Source: Oscillospiraceae bacterium | Lineage (GTDB): Bacteria > Bacillota > Clostridia > Oscillospirales > Oscillospiraceae | Assembly: GCA_017535865.1 (NCBI GenBank) | Contig: JAFXTM010000043.1 | Coordinates: 1 to 64,000, forward strand | Reading direction: 5' to 3' | DNA length: 64,000 nucleotides | In this document: piece by piece, positions 52,030-58,967 of the stretch | How the letters are laid out: every line of letters begins with the position of its first letter | Numbering within the stretch: the stretch's first letter is position 1 | The notes under the pieces: model-generated | The model's input: the letters and a program-made list of their open reading frames with translations, nothing else | The model's database searches: none | What the model was told of the DNA's origin: nothing | Translations under genes and position numbers: made by a program

Positions 52030-52889
52030 TGAATAAAAACGAGAGTCTGGCTGCAGAGCGCCGCCGGAAAACGATCATGTCCGTCGTGCTTGGCGTGATC
52101 TGCATCATTTACGTGCTGCCGGTGTTTACCGTGGTGCTCAACTCCTTCAAGCTCAACACCTTCGTCAAAACCGACACTTTCGCGGTCCCGCGCGGGGAGA
52201 TGTGGGCAGGCTTTGCCAACTTCATCAAGGGCATGACCTTCGGCAACTATCCCTTTTGGAACAGCGTGAAGTACAGCGTGCTCATCACGGTGCTTTCCAC
52301 CGCGCTGATCCTGCTCTTCTGCTCCATGGCTGCCTGGTACATCGCCCGCGTGAACTCCTTCTTCTGCAAGACGATCTACTATCTCTGCGTCTTCTCCATG
52401 GTGGTGCCCTTCCAGATGGTCATGTTCACCCTCTCCAAGACGGCGGACTCACTCCATCTCAACACCCCCTGGACGATCCCGATCGTCTATCTCGGCTTTG
52501 GCGCGGGCCTTGCGATCTTCATGTTTGTGGGCTTCGTCAAGTCCATCCCCCTTGAGATCGAGGAGGCCGCCTCCATCGACGGCTGCGGCCCCGTGCGCAC
52601 CTATTTCTCCGTGGTCTTTCCGATGCTCAAGCCCACGCTCATCTCCGTCGGCATCCTGGAGATCATGTGGGTCTGGAACGACTTCCTGCTGCCCTACCTT
52701 GTGCTCGATATCAACGAGTACCGCACCATCCCCATCCATATCCAGTACCTCAAGGGCAGCTACGGCACGGTGGACCTCGGCGCGACCATGGCCCTGATCC
52801 TGCTGAGCATCATCCCGGTGATCATCTTCTACCTGATCTGCCAGAAGTACATCATCAAGGGCGTCGCCGCCGGCGCCGTCAAAGGCTGA
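52029..52889 (+). CDS. Sugar ABC transporter permease (MalG-like)
   Basis: The 286-residue permease has six transmembrane helices and the EAA loop as LEIEEAASIDGCGPVRTYFSVVFPML (in two blocks). It forms the channel with the MalF-like partner. The ATG at 52029 overlaps the previous stop by one base; a GTG one codon upstream is equally close to the GGGAGG site. A hairpin GGGCGGCC-TTT-GGCCGCCC lies in the short gap before malQ. Confidence 0.92.
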   Translation: MNKNESLAAERRRKTIMSVVLGVICIIYVLPVFTVVLNSFKLNTFVKTDTFAVPRGEMWAGFANFIKGMTFGNYPFWNSVKYSVLITVLSTALILLFCSMAAWYIARVNSFFCKTIYYLCVFSMVVPFQMVMFTLSKTADSLHLNTPWTIPIVYLGFGAGLAIFMFVGFVKSIPLEIEEAASIDGCGPVRTYFSVVFPMLKPTLISVGILEIMWVWNDFLLPYLVLDINEYRTIPIHIQYLKGSYGTVDLGATMALILLSIIPVIIFYLICQKYIIKGVAAGAVKG

Positions 52890-52937
52890 TAACGAATCGG
52901 GGCGGCCTTTGGCCGCCCGCAGAAAAGAGTGATTTCT

Positions 52938-54422
52938 ATGATTGACCGCAGCAGCGGTATCCTGATGCCCATGAGCTCCCTGCCCTCGCCTTACGGCATC
53001 GGCACGATGGGCAAGAGCGCCTATCAGTTTGTGGACTTTCTGGCGGCCGCCGGTCAGAAATACTGGCAGCTGCTCCCCCTGGGGCCGACCAGCTACGGCG
53101 ACAGCCCCTACCAGTCCTTCTCGACCTTTGCCGGCAACCCCTATTACATCGACCTCGACCTGCTCATCCGGGACAAGCTCCTGAAGAGAGCGGAGGTGGA
53201 CGGCCGGGACTGGGGCTCCGACCCCGCCCGGACCGATTACGGGAAGATCTATGAGAACCGATACGCGGTGCTGCGCCTGGCCTTTGAGCGCGGCGCGGCG
53301 CGTTACGCGGAGGAGATCGAGGCCTTCCGCCGCGAGAACGCCTGGCTCGACAACTACGCGCTCTTCATGGCCATCAAGCGCAGCCAGGGCATGCGCGCCT
53401 GGACCGAATGGGCCGAGGCGCTGCGCCTGCGCCGGGAGGACGCGCTGCGCAAGGCGCGCGAGGAGCTGAAAGAGGACGTGGCTTTCTTCGTTTTCATCCA
53501 GTTCCTGTTCTTCCGCCAGTGGGAGGCCCTGCGCGCCTACGCAAAGGAGAAGGGCATCGCCTTCATCGGGGACGTGCCCATCTATGTGGCGCTCGACTCC
53601 GCGGACGTGTGGAGCGAGCCGCGCTTCTTCCAGCTCGACGAGAAGAACCTGCCGACCGAGGTGGCCGGCGTGCCGCCCGATCCCTTCACCGCGGACGGCC
53701 AGCTCTGGGGCAACCCGCTCTACGACTGGGACGCGATGAAAAAGGACGGCTACGGCTGGTGGATCCGCCGCATCGACGGGGCAAAAAAGCTCTACGACGT
53801 GCTGCGCATCGACCACTTCCGCGGCTTTGAGAGCTACTGGGCCGTGCCCTACGGCGACGCCACCGCGAAGAACGGCGTCTGGAAACCGGGGCCGGGCATG
53901 GGCCTGGTGGGTGTGCTGAACGCCTGGTTCCGCGACCTCGATTTCATTGCCGAGGACCTGGGCTACACGACGCCCGAGGTGCGCAAGCTTCTCGACGATT
54001 CCGGCCTGCCGGGCATGAAGGTCCTGCAGTTCGCCTTTGACGCGCACGGCGACTCCGACTATCTCCCGCACAACTGCGTGCCCAACAGCAGCTGCTACAT
54101 CGGCACGCACGACAACGAGACTGTACAGGGCTGGCTGAAGTCGACCGACCGGGCGAGCCTGCGCTTCGCTCGCCGTTACCTGCATATCACCGACGACGAG
54201 GGCTGGAACTGGGGCCTGATCCGAGGCGGCATGGCGACGGCCTCGCGGCTCTTTGTCGTGCAGATGCAGGACGTGCTGGGCCTCGGCCCGGGCGCGCGCA
54301 TGAACAGCCCCGGGACCGCCGCGGGCAACTGGCAGTGGCGTATGCTGCCCGGCGCGTATGACCGGGCGCTGGCCAAAAAGCTCCGGCTCTATACCGAGAC
54401 CTACCGCCGCCTGAACACATAA
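52938..54422 (+). CDS. malQ: 4-alpha-glucanotransferase (amylomaltase)
   Basis: The 494-residue GH77 enzyme transfers alpha-1,4-glucan segments between maltooligosaccharides in the cytoplasm. The nucleophile Asp is in RIDHFRGFESYWAVP and the acid/base Glu in DLDFIAEDLGYTTPEV; the third carboxylate is in GTHDNETVQGW. N-terminal GILMPMSSLPSPYGIG and YWQLLPLGPTSYGDSPYQ are typical. The ATG at 52938 is preferred over a GTG three codons earlier. As the only enzyme left intact in the locus, it points to maltodextrin use. Confidence 0.97.
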   Translation: MIDRSSGILMPMSSLPSPYGIGTMGKSAYQFVDFLAAAGQKYWQLLPLGPTSYGDSPYQSFSTFAGNPYYIDLDLLIRDKLLKRAEVDGRDWGSDPARTDYGKIYENRYAVLRLAFERGAARYAEEIEAFRRENAWLDNYALFMAIKRSQGMRAWTEWAEALRLRREDALRKAREELKEDVAFFVFIQFLFFRQWEALRAYAKEKGIAFIGDVPIYVALDSADVWSEPRFFQLDEKNLPTEVAGVPPDPFTADGQLWGNPLYDWDAMKKDGYGWWIRRIDGAKKLYDVLRIDHFRGFESYWAVPYGDATAKNGVWKPGPGMGLVGVLNAWFRDLDFIAEDLGYTTPEVRKLLDDSGLPGMKVLQFAFDAHGDSDYLPHNCVPNSSCYIGTHDNETVQGWLKSTDRASLRFARRYLHITDDEGWNWGLIRGGMATASRLFVVQMQDVLGLGPGARMNSPGTAAGNWQWRMLPGAYDRALAKKLRLYTETYRRLNT

Positions 54423-54435
54423 GGACAGACAGCCT

Positions 54436-54496
54436 GCCATGGCGCACCGGCCCGCAGGCCGGTGCGCCAATCCGTTTCTTCGTGTTTTGTTTCGAA
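54436..54496 (+). repeat. Copy 2 of a dispersed intergenic palindromic element
   Basis: A perfect 12-bp hairpin GGCGCACCGGCC (54441-54452) pairs with 54457-54468 over a CGCA loop, followed by ATCCGTTTCTT. It shares GCCATGGC, CCCGCAGGC, TCCGTTT and TTTCGAA with 19218-19271. It may also act as a weak terminator for malQ. Confidence 0.55.
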
Positions 54497-54509
54497 GGGA
54501 GAAAAGCAA

Positions 54510-55055
54510 ATGAAGAAAAAAACGATCCTGCTCATCCTCTGCCTGGTGCTGCTCGCGGCCCTGGCCGTCGGCCTTCTCGTCCGCCGGGTCCCGGCGCAGC
54601 CTGCGGAAAGCGCGCCGGTCCCGGCTGCGCAGGAGGCGGGCGGAGAGAGCGCATACACCGCCCCGGCCCCGACGGCCGCGGCCTGCGCGGAGGACTTTTT
54701 CCGCGCGGTCGGGCGTTTCCACCCCGGGACGGCGGGCTCCTCGCTGGGCCGGGCGCTGGCCGCCTGCGGGGCTTACCGCTTCGCCGCGGAGAACCGCCTC
54801 GCGGAGGTGGACCCGGCGCTTCTGAGCGCCGCGCTGCGGGAGGGGCAGGAGAGCCTTTCCGAGGAGGAGCGCGGCTGGTTCGACGAGAACTTTGAGAGCG
54901 TAGCCGAGTTGATCGACGCTTGCCGGAGCGACTGGACGGAGAACCGTCCGCTGTTCGATGACGCGGGCGCGGCCGAGGACATGGACGCGCTGCTGGCCGA
55001 TCCCGCTGCGCCGGATTGCTGGACGGCCCTTTATGCCGCTCTTGCGGACAAGTAA
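54510..55055 (+). CDS. Exported or membrane-anchored hypothetical protein
   Basis: The 181-residue protein has one N-terminal hydrophobic segment (about residues 5-24, uncleaved anchor or signal peptide), a Pro/Ala-rich linker and an acidic helical domain (FFRAVGRFHPGTAGSSLGRAL, ESLSEEERGWFDENFESVAELI). No family is recognised. GGGAG precedes the ATG at 54510. It lies downstream of malQ, 12 bases before another small gene, and may belong to the same transcript. Confidence 0.6.
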   Translation: MKKKTILLILCLVLLAALAVGLLVRRVPAQPAESAPVPAAQEAGGESAYTAPAPTAAACAEDFFRAVGRFHPGTAGSSLGRALAACGAYRFAAENRLAEVDPALLSAALREGQESLSEEERGWFDENFESVAELIDACRSDWTENRPLFDDAGAAEDMDALLADPAAPDCWTALYAALADK

Positions 55056-55067
55056 AGGAGATGCCGC

Positions 55068-55172
55068 ATGAAGAAAACGCTTGTTATGCTGAGCGCCCTG
55101 CTGTTTCTGGCCGTCTGTGCCGCGGAAAGCCTGATCGCGCTGAAGCGGGCCAACGAAGCCGCCGGGAAATAA
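55068..55172 (+). CDS. Small membrane peptide (34 residues)
   Basis: The frame MKKTLVMLSALLFLAVCAAE... ends in a short Lys/Arg/Glu tail (LKRANEAAGK), so it is a single-span membrane peptide or a lone signal sequence. AAAGGAG sits 8 bases upstream of the ATG, and the gap to the previous stop is 12 bases, which supports translation. There is no recognised family. Confidence 0.55.
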   Translation: MKKTLVMLSALLFLAVCAAESLIALKRANEAAGK

Positions 55173-55178
55173 ACAGCC

Positions 55179-55222
55179 AAATACAAAATGCCGCCCTCGA
55201 TGTATCGAACAGCGAGGGCGGC
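55179..55222 (-). terminator. Minus-strand terminator of the GH31 relic
   Basis: GCCGCCCTCG (minus, 55222-55213) pairs with 55199-55190, followed by ATTTTGTATTT. Confidence 0.7.
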
Positions 55223-55271
55223 GTCTTGTCCGGCGCGGCGCTCTTCCGAACCGCTCCCGGGCTTCCGGGTC

Positions 55272-55675
55272 TTACCCCATCCTGCGGAAAACCAGCATAT
55301 ACTCGAGAGGCGCGTCGACCGTGACGGTCTGTCTGCCCGTATAGCCTTCTCCGGTGGAGGTAAGCCGCCAGGTCCCGGCGGGGAGGTAGACTTCCCGCTC
55401 GAACCGATCAAGATCGAGGATCGGGGCGACCAGATAGTCCGGGCCGAACATGTACTGATCCTCGAGCTCCCAGCAGATCGGATCCCCGGGGAACCTGTTG
55501 AACATGGTGCGGATCAGCGGAGAACCGTCGGCTCCGTCAGGGCCCAGGCCTTGTCCTCGATCGTCGGCTGCATCACGGCGCGCACGCGCAGCGCATCCTT
55601 CCCCCAAGGCTCGATGCGCAAGGTCTCTCCCTGCCGCTTGCAGATCAGGGCGTTGTTATCCGCAATAAACTCCAT
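55272..55675 (-). pseudogene. GH31 alpha-glucosidase/alpha-xylosidase relic with large internal deletion
   Basis: The ATG at 55675 with AGGAGG 7 bases upstream opens a frame (MEFIADNNALICKRQGETLR, then IEPWGKDALRVRAVM) that matches the N-terminus of GH31 enzymes and stops after about 53 codons. In another frame, from about 55560 onward, the sequence continues as the extreme C-terminal part of the same family (GSPLIRTMFNRFPGDP, MFGPDYLVAPILDL, REVYLPAGTW, PLEYMLVFRR). Several hundred central codons, including the catalytic domain, are absent, and the two ends are joined out of frame near 55545-55560. It still keeps its ribosome binding site and terminator. It is convergent with the maltodextrin operon. 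Confidence 0.82.
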
Positions 55676-55897
55676 AAGCCGACCTCCTGTTTTCCGTTGG
55701 ACCCGAGGAACCGGAGTCCGCCCTGCGGCGGCCAGTCTTGCTGCGCTTCCTTCCCGCAGATCCTACTGCAATTATATCACAAAAACATGGCGTCGATGGG
55801 AGTATTTGAAAAGTGTCCGTTTTGTTTTTTGGAATGTGAAAGAGAGAAAACGAACATCTCCCCATCCTCTTTTTACGTCTTTTATCAACAAAAGAGA

Positions 55898-55926
55898 TTG
55901 TTTTGCTGACACGGTCATGGTAGAAT
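55898..55926 (+). promoter_or_regulatory. Candidate promoter of a non-coding transcript
   Basis: TTGTTT (55898-55903), a 17-base spacer and TAGAAT (55921-55926) lie in a gene-free AT-rich stretch. The region 55690-55897 upstream holds only a minus-strand TATAAT (near 55775) that may have served the GH31 relic. Confidence 0.5.
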
Positions 55927-56120
55927 AATCACGCTACACATAACCACATACTATTATCCGCAAAGGTGGGTTTTTGCCTTTTGGTAAAGACGCATCTCCA
56001 CTTCTCATCTTTGCGGATAGAAGCATTATTGTTCGATCTACGATGCCGACATAGCAAAGAATTTCGACAGGGTTTCCCCTTTGGCCCAAATCCAGAAGCC
56101 ACGGGAAACAATAAAAATGT

Positions 56121-56160
56121 AGCATCTTCGAACATCTTTTAACATCTTTCAGCATCTATA
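56121..56160. repeat. Four tandem decamers of the type RRCATCTTYN
   Basis: AGCATCTTCG, AACATCTTTT, AACATCTTTC and AGCATCTATA follow one another with exact 10-base spacing, about one helical turn. Confidence 0.75.
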
Positions 56161-56167
56161 AAGCAAG

Positions 56168-56200
56168 ATGGAGAGACTTAAAGCGTCTCTCCATCGTTTT
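56168..56200 (+). terminator. Hairpin terminator of the candidate RNA
   Basis: GATGGAGAGAC (56168-56178) pairs perfectly with GTCTCTCCATC (56185-56195), followed by GTTTTCT. Confidence 0.75.
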
Positions 56201-56265
56201 CTATCAGCTTTGAAGAAAAAACTTTACTTTGTCATATTCAGCGTGTTTACGCGCGAAGGTATGGC

Positions 56266-56280
56266 GGAGCTGCTGGGCAG
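56266..56280 (-). repeat. Second, shorter tRNA-Thr 3'-end scar
   Basis: GGAGCTGCTGGGCAG is identical to 56452-56466 and corresponds to nucleotides 61-75 of tRNA-Thr. The identity resumes for ATTCG after one extra base. It is too short to be functional and looks like a remnant of an older attachment site. Two hairpins (56292-56326, and 56358-56380 with GGCGTGTGCG arms) lie between the two scars. Confidence 0.6.
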
Positions 56281-56410
56281 TATTCGTTTGCATTTCGTTT
56301 CCCTCGCGGGGATCGGGAAACGAAATCAAGGTGTTCGCCAGTGTGCGCACTGGCTCACGCACACGCCCCCGGCGTGTGCGGACATGATTCGAATCTGCCG
56401 GCAGCGAAAG

Positions 56411-56449
56411 AAAAACACCGCAGGCCCCTCTGGGGCTTGCGATGTTTTT
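56411..56449. terminator. Terminator downstream of the tRNA-Thr 3' half
   Basis: AAAAACACCGCAGGCCCC pairs with GGGGCTTGCGATGTTTTT, with one mismatch, over TCT. On the minus strand it directly follows the tRNA 3' end, so it is probably the native tRNA terminator. Confidence 0.85.
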
Positions 56450-56450
56450 C

Positions 56451-56495
56451 TGGAGCTGCTGGGCAGATTCGAACTGCCGACCTCATCCTTACCAA
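56451..56495 (-). tRNA. tRNA-Thr(GGT) 3' half; left attachment site of the integrated element
   Basis: On the minus strand the 45 bases correspond to tRNA nucleotides 32-76. They comprise anticodon loop TTGGTAA (anticodon GGT at 56493-56491), half of the anticodon stem, variable loop AGGTC, T-arm GGCAG-TTCGAAT-CTGCC, acceptor strand CAGCAGC, discriminator T and encoded CCA. The 5' half (expected to begin GCTGCTG) does not follow to the right, where element DNA starts. The gene is therefore split at the anticodon loop, a common crossover point of tyrosine integrases. The functional tRNA should have been rebuilt at the other end of the element. Confidence 0.85.
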
Positions 56496-56526
56496 AAATG
56501 GACCGGTTAAAATAGCCTGTTTTTAC

Positions 56527-56600
56527 TTGCTATAGATTGCTATAAATAACCCGCATAAACTCTTGTGTTCCGTCCTGTTTCTATTATAGCTTGTTATAGA
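56527..56600. repeat. Direct repeats next to the attachment site (possible integrase arm sites)
   Basis: TTGCTATAGA (56527-56536), TTGCTATAAA (56537-56546) and TTGTTATAGA (56591-56600) are three near-identical decamers. A TACCACC/GGTGGTA inverted repeat and further GGTGGTA copies follow at about 56615-56655. Their position between attL and int fits arm-type integrase or excisionase sites. Confidence 0.5.
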
Positions 56601-56658
56601 TCGACATAGAGCCATACCACCAAAAATAGGGTGGTAATGGTGGTAAAAGTGGTGGTAG

Positions 56659-56687
56659 AAAAGCCGAGGTTTTATGCCTCGGCTTTT
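56659..56687 (-). terminator. Terminator of the integrase gene
   Basis: On the minus strand AAAAAGCCGAGG pairs with CCTCGGCTTTT. The integrase stop codon (56672-56674) lies inside the hairpin loop. Confidence 0.85.
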
Positions 56688-57892
56688 TCCTTCTCTGTCT
56701 GTTCCTTTTTCTTTCTAAGGGCATCACGCGCAGCTTGTCCAGCCCGACGGATGCTTTCATCGTTTGCGTGGGCGTAATTGCGAAGCATAACGGCAGCGTC
56801 GGCATGTCCGAGCCGGTCAGCGGTGCTTTTCGGATCACCGCCGTTTGTGAGGCTCAATGTGGCGCTCGTGTGCCGCAGAAGATGGGGATGAAAACCGGGT
56901 ATATCGTATTTCTCCCCGAACTTCTTAAAGTACCTCGTGGGCGTCGTGGGGAACATGGGATCATCTTCACCATCGACAGCAAACACCCACTTAGATATGC
57001 GAGAGCTCGCCTGTTCTTTCTGATGCTGTTTGAGGATGCTTATTGTATCTTCTCCGATATCTACCGTGCGGAAGCGCCCGCCCTTCGGCGTGGCCTCATA
57101 TACGCCTTTATCCTTGCTGTATTGCAGATTCCGCTTGATATTCACAACACCGTTCTTGAAATCAATGTCCGACCAATGAAGCCCGCAAAGCTCGCCGCGT
57201 CTGGCTCCTGTATCAGCAGCAAGATATATAAACGCCTGCCACTTGATGGGCTCGCTTTTGACGCAATCCAGGACATGTAAAAGCTCATCCTCAAACAAGG
57301 CTTTGTCTGCCTCGGATATGGCCTTATCGTCTTTCCGCTGCTTCGGGCGGTCCACTTTATCCATCGGATTGACCTTGATCGTATCGTCCCGATAGGCCAT
57401 TTTGAATAGCGCATTGAGAATGTTGTATACCTTGACCGCCGAGCCGTGGCTGTGGCCTTTTTGGAAGTCAAGCAGGAGCTTTGAGAGCATGGCCGGGGTA
57501 ATGTCTTTCATGTATGTGTCACCGAGACAAGGAAGAATATGCTCATTCAGATTAGACCAATAGCTCAAACGCGTGTTCTCTGCTATGCTCTGCTCCTTTG
57601 TCGGCATAAACACGGACTCTGCATATTGCCGAAGCGTTTTTAATAGCGCAGCTTCGGCAGCGGCAGCCATATCCCGCGCCTTTCTCTCTTCTTTGGAAAG
57701 GATCTCTCCGGCATCAACCGCGACCTGAAACGCCTCGACCTCGGTTTGAAGCTGCTTTTTGATCGCTCGCGCGGACCATCCGAACGGGGGATAGTAATAC
57801 TTGGTATAGTGGCATTTTTTTTCTTTGCAGTATGCGCGGATCTCGTAGAAAGTGGAGCCATCCGCCTTTTTTCGAGCCTTAGCGAAAGCCAT
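56672..57892 (-). CDS. int: Tyrosine-type site-specific integrase
   Basis: The 406-residue recombinase has an AP2-like N-terminal arm-binding part, a SAM-like core-binding domain (about residues 85-180) and the catalytic domain. Visible catalytic residues are Arg231 (DTGARRGEL), His337 and Arg340 (HPHLLRHTSA), His363 (RLGHADA) and the nucleophile Tyr373 (LRNYAHA). It is the form typical of ICE, IME and temperate phages of Firmicutes. It lies directly beside the tRNA-Thr half-site, as expected. Its start overlaps the stop of the XRE gene by one base (TAATG), so the two are co-transcribed leftward. Confidence 0.95.
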   Translation of the reverse strand: MAFAKARKKADGSTFYEIRAYCKEKKCHYTKYYYPPFGWSARAIKKQLQTEVEAFQVAVDAGEILSKEERKARDMAAAAEAALLKTLRQYAESVFMPTKEQSIAENTRLSYWSNLNEHILPCLGDTYMKDITPAMLSKLLLDFQKGHSHGSAVKVYNILNALFKMAYRDDTIKVNPMDKVDRPKQRKDDKAISEADKALFEDELLHVLDCVKSEPIKWQAFIYLAADTGARRGELCGLHWSDIDFKNGVVNIKRNLQYSKDKGVYEATPKGGRFRTVDIGEDTISILKQHQKEQASSRISKWVFAVDGEDDPMFPTTPTRYFKKFGEKYDIPGFHPHLLRHTSATLSLTNGGDPKSTADRLGHADAAVMLRNYAHANDESIRRAGQAARDALRKKKEQTEKEKAEA

Positions 57893-58446
57893 TATTTACC
57901 GCCTCCTTCTTCAAGCGTCCATGGTATATTTGGGCGCTTTTTTCTGTCTATGGACCATTTAAGCCGTAAAGCTGCGAAGTCAAGAACATTATCAAGAATG
58001 TCCTCAATTCCACTGTCACCAAATAGGGGGATTGATATTTCCTCTCCGCGCTCATTCAAGAAAACATAGTTTATAGCCTTGTTTGCACCGCTTACATCAT
58101 GCCGAGAAAGAGAATACCCATTGCGCAAAGCAGCCAGCCGGATAATCTCTTCCTTTGTTTTTCCTTCGCTTTCAAGTTCGGAAAAGGTCTGAGACCATTG
58201 ATGCTCTGCAAGATCCCGCTCGGTCTCAAAGTCATCTTCCCCAGAAAGCCACTCTCGGCGTGTCCCAACTGGCGCAATTTCAAGGATTTTGTAGAGCATT
58301 TTTTCACTAAGATTCCGACGTCCGCACTCTATTGCAGATATGTATTTTTCGCCAACACCAAGCCTTTCCGAAAACGCCTCTTGCGTCATATCAAGCCGCC
58401 TCCGGATAACTGCAACGTGATCGCCGATTTTGTGTTCTTTTTGCAT
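57892..58446 (-). CDS. XRE-family repressor of the element
   Basis: The 184-residue protein has a helix-turn-helix at about residues 8-62 (VAVIRRRLDMTQEAFSERLG, VGEKYISAIECGRRN) and a C-terminal region of unknown fold. The ATG at 58446 has GGGGG a few bases upstream; an upstream extension is intergenic. It sits divergent from the rightward replication and packaging operon, with a palindromic operator between them, which fits a master lysogeny-type repressor controlling excision and replication. Confidence 0.85.
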   Translation of the reverse strand: MQKEHKIGDHVAVIRRRLDMTQEAFSERLGVGEKYISAIECGRRNLSEKMLYKILEIAPVGTRREWLSGEDDFETERDLAEHQWSQTFSELESEGKTKEEIIRLAALRNGYSLSRHDVSGANKAINYVFLNERGEEISIPLFGDSGIEDILDNVLDFAALRLKWSIDRKKRPNIPWTLEEGGGK

Positions 58447-58514
58447 ACAACCCCCAAAAATTCTTACAAAACAACCCGAAAAAAACTTAAGCTTGATAGT
58501 GTTCCTTTGGTTCC

Positions 58515-58539
58515 CTGTGTGATATATTCTAACACACAG
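58515..58539. promoter_or_regulatory. Candidate repressor operator in the divergent control region
   Basis: CTGTGTG (58515-58521) and CACACAG (58533-58539) are perfect 7-bp inverted arms with 11 bases between them. The palindrome covers the -10 box and start point of the leftward promoter. Confidence 0.65.
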
Positions 58540-58554
58540 CGGGACACAAGTCAA
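58526..58554 (-). promoter_or_regulatory. Promoter of the XRE-int operon
   Basis: On the minus strand TTGACT (58554-58549), a 17-base spacer and TAGAAT (58531-58526). No equally good rightward promoter is seen in the 139-base gap. Confidence 0.8.
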
Positions 58555-58585
58555 CAGTTTTTTACAGTACAAGGAGGCTGATTAA

Positions 58586-58792
58586 TTGCCACGATACGCG
58601 AGAATCAGGCAAATCCCCGAGCTCATTCCTGGAATCACGGAATCTTATTTAAGGCGTCTTGATCGAGCGGGAAGGCTACCAGGATTTTACAGCGGAAAGA
58701 CGAAGATGGTCGACGTCAAAAAGCTGATGGACCAGCTCGACAAAGAAAGCGAGGCTAACAGGAATGCCGAAACTGCCAGAACAGAGACTTAA
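58586..58792 (+). CDS. Small excisionase/AlpA-like DNA-binding protein
   Basis: The 68-residue basic protein starts at TTG, 8 bases after AAGGAGG. The sequence IRQIPELIPGITESYLRRLDRAGRLPGFYSGKTKMVDV (seen in parts) has the winged-helix layout of excisionase-like proteins, with a recognition helix followed by a GK-turn. The C-terminus is charged and helical. It is the first gene of the rightward operon, opposite the repressor, where xis or activator genes usually sit. Confidence 0.65.
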   Translation: MPRYARIRQIPELIPGITESYLRRLDRAGRLPGFYSGKTKMVDVKKLMDQLDKESEANRNAETARTET

Positions 58793-58967
58793 CCAACCGT
58801 TTCAACGCATTCCACTTGCCGCTACCACAACCGGCCTGTCGCAATCCTTTCTTCGGGCCGGGTGCCGCAATGGCACGCTCCCGTATGTCAAGAGCGGGAA
58901 TACTTACTTAATCAACATCCCCGCCCTTCTTCGGCAGCTCGGAGCGACGGGAGGCGATGCTGATTGA
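58764..58967 (+). CDS. Second small excisionase-like protein
   Basis: The 67-residue protein overlaps the end of the previous gene by 29 bases. PLAATTTGLSQSFLRAGCRN, then GTLPYVKSGNTYLINIPALL, has the AlpA/excisionase pattern (helix-turn-helix, then a beta wing ending in the YLIN strand). It resembles its neighbour in layout, suggesting an ancient duplication. One could be the excisionase and the other an activator. Confidence 0.62.
   Translation: MPKLPEQRLNQPFQRIPLAATTTGLSQSFLRAGCRNGTLPYVKSGNTYLINIPALLRQLGATGGDAD

Larger units (their letters stand above)
55933..56200 (+). ncRNA. Candidate structured RNA of about 270 nt, unknown family
   Basis: Between a plausible promoter and a good hairpin terminator there is no credible frame. 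An 11-bp perfect inverted repeat (TATCCGCAAAG at 55955-55965 with 56009-56019) could close a large 5' stem, and four tandem decamers (56121-56160) lie near the 3' end. I cannot match it to a known RNA; it is not recognisably 6S, SRP, tmRNA or a riboswitch. The role is unknown and the call is inference. Confidence 0.35.

Noticed and set aside
55272..55607. Short frame read as an independent small gene
   Set aside because: Its C-terminal part is clearly the end of a GH31 enzyme, and its first residues are out-of-frame N-terminal sequence, so it is part of a pseudogene.
56168..56515. 115-codon plus-strand frame ending GRFELPTSSLPKMD
   Set aside because: This is the familiar false translation of tRNA 3' ends (here tRNA-Thr read backwards), across hairpins and terminators.
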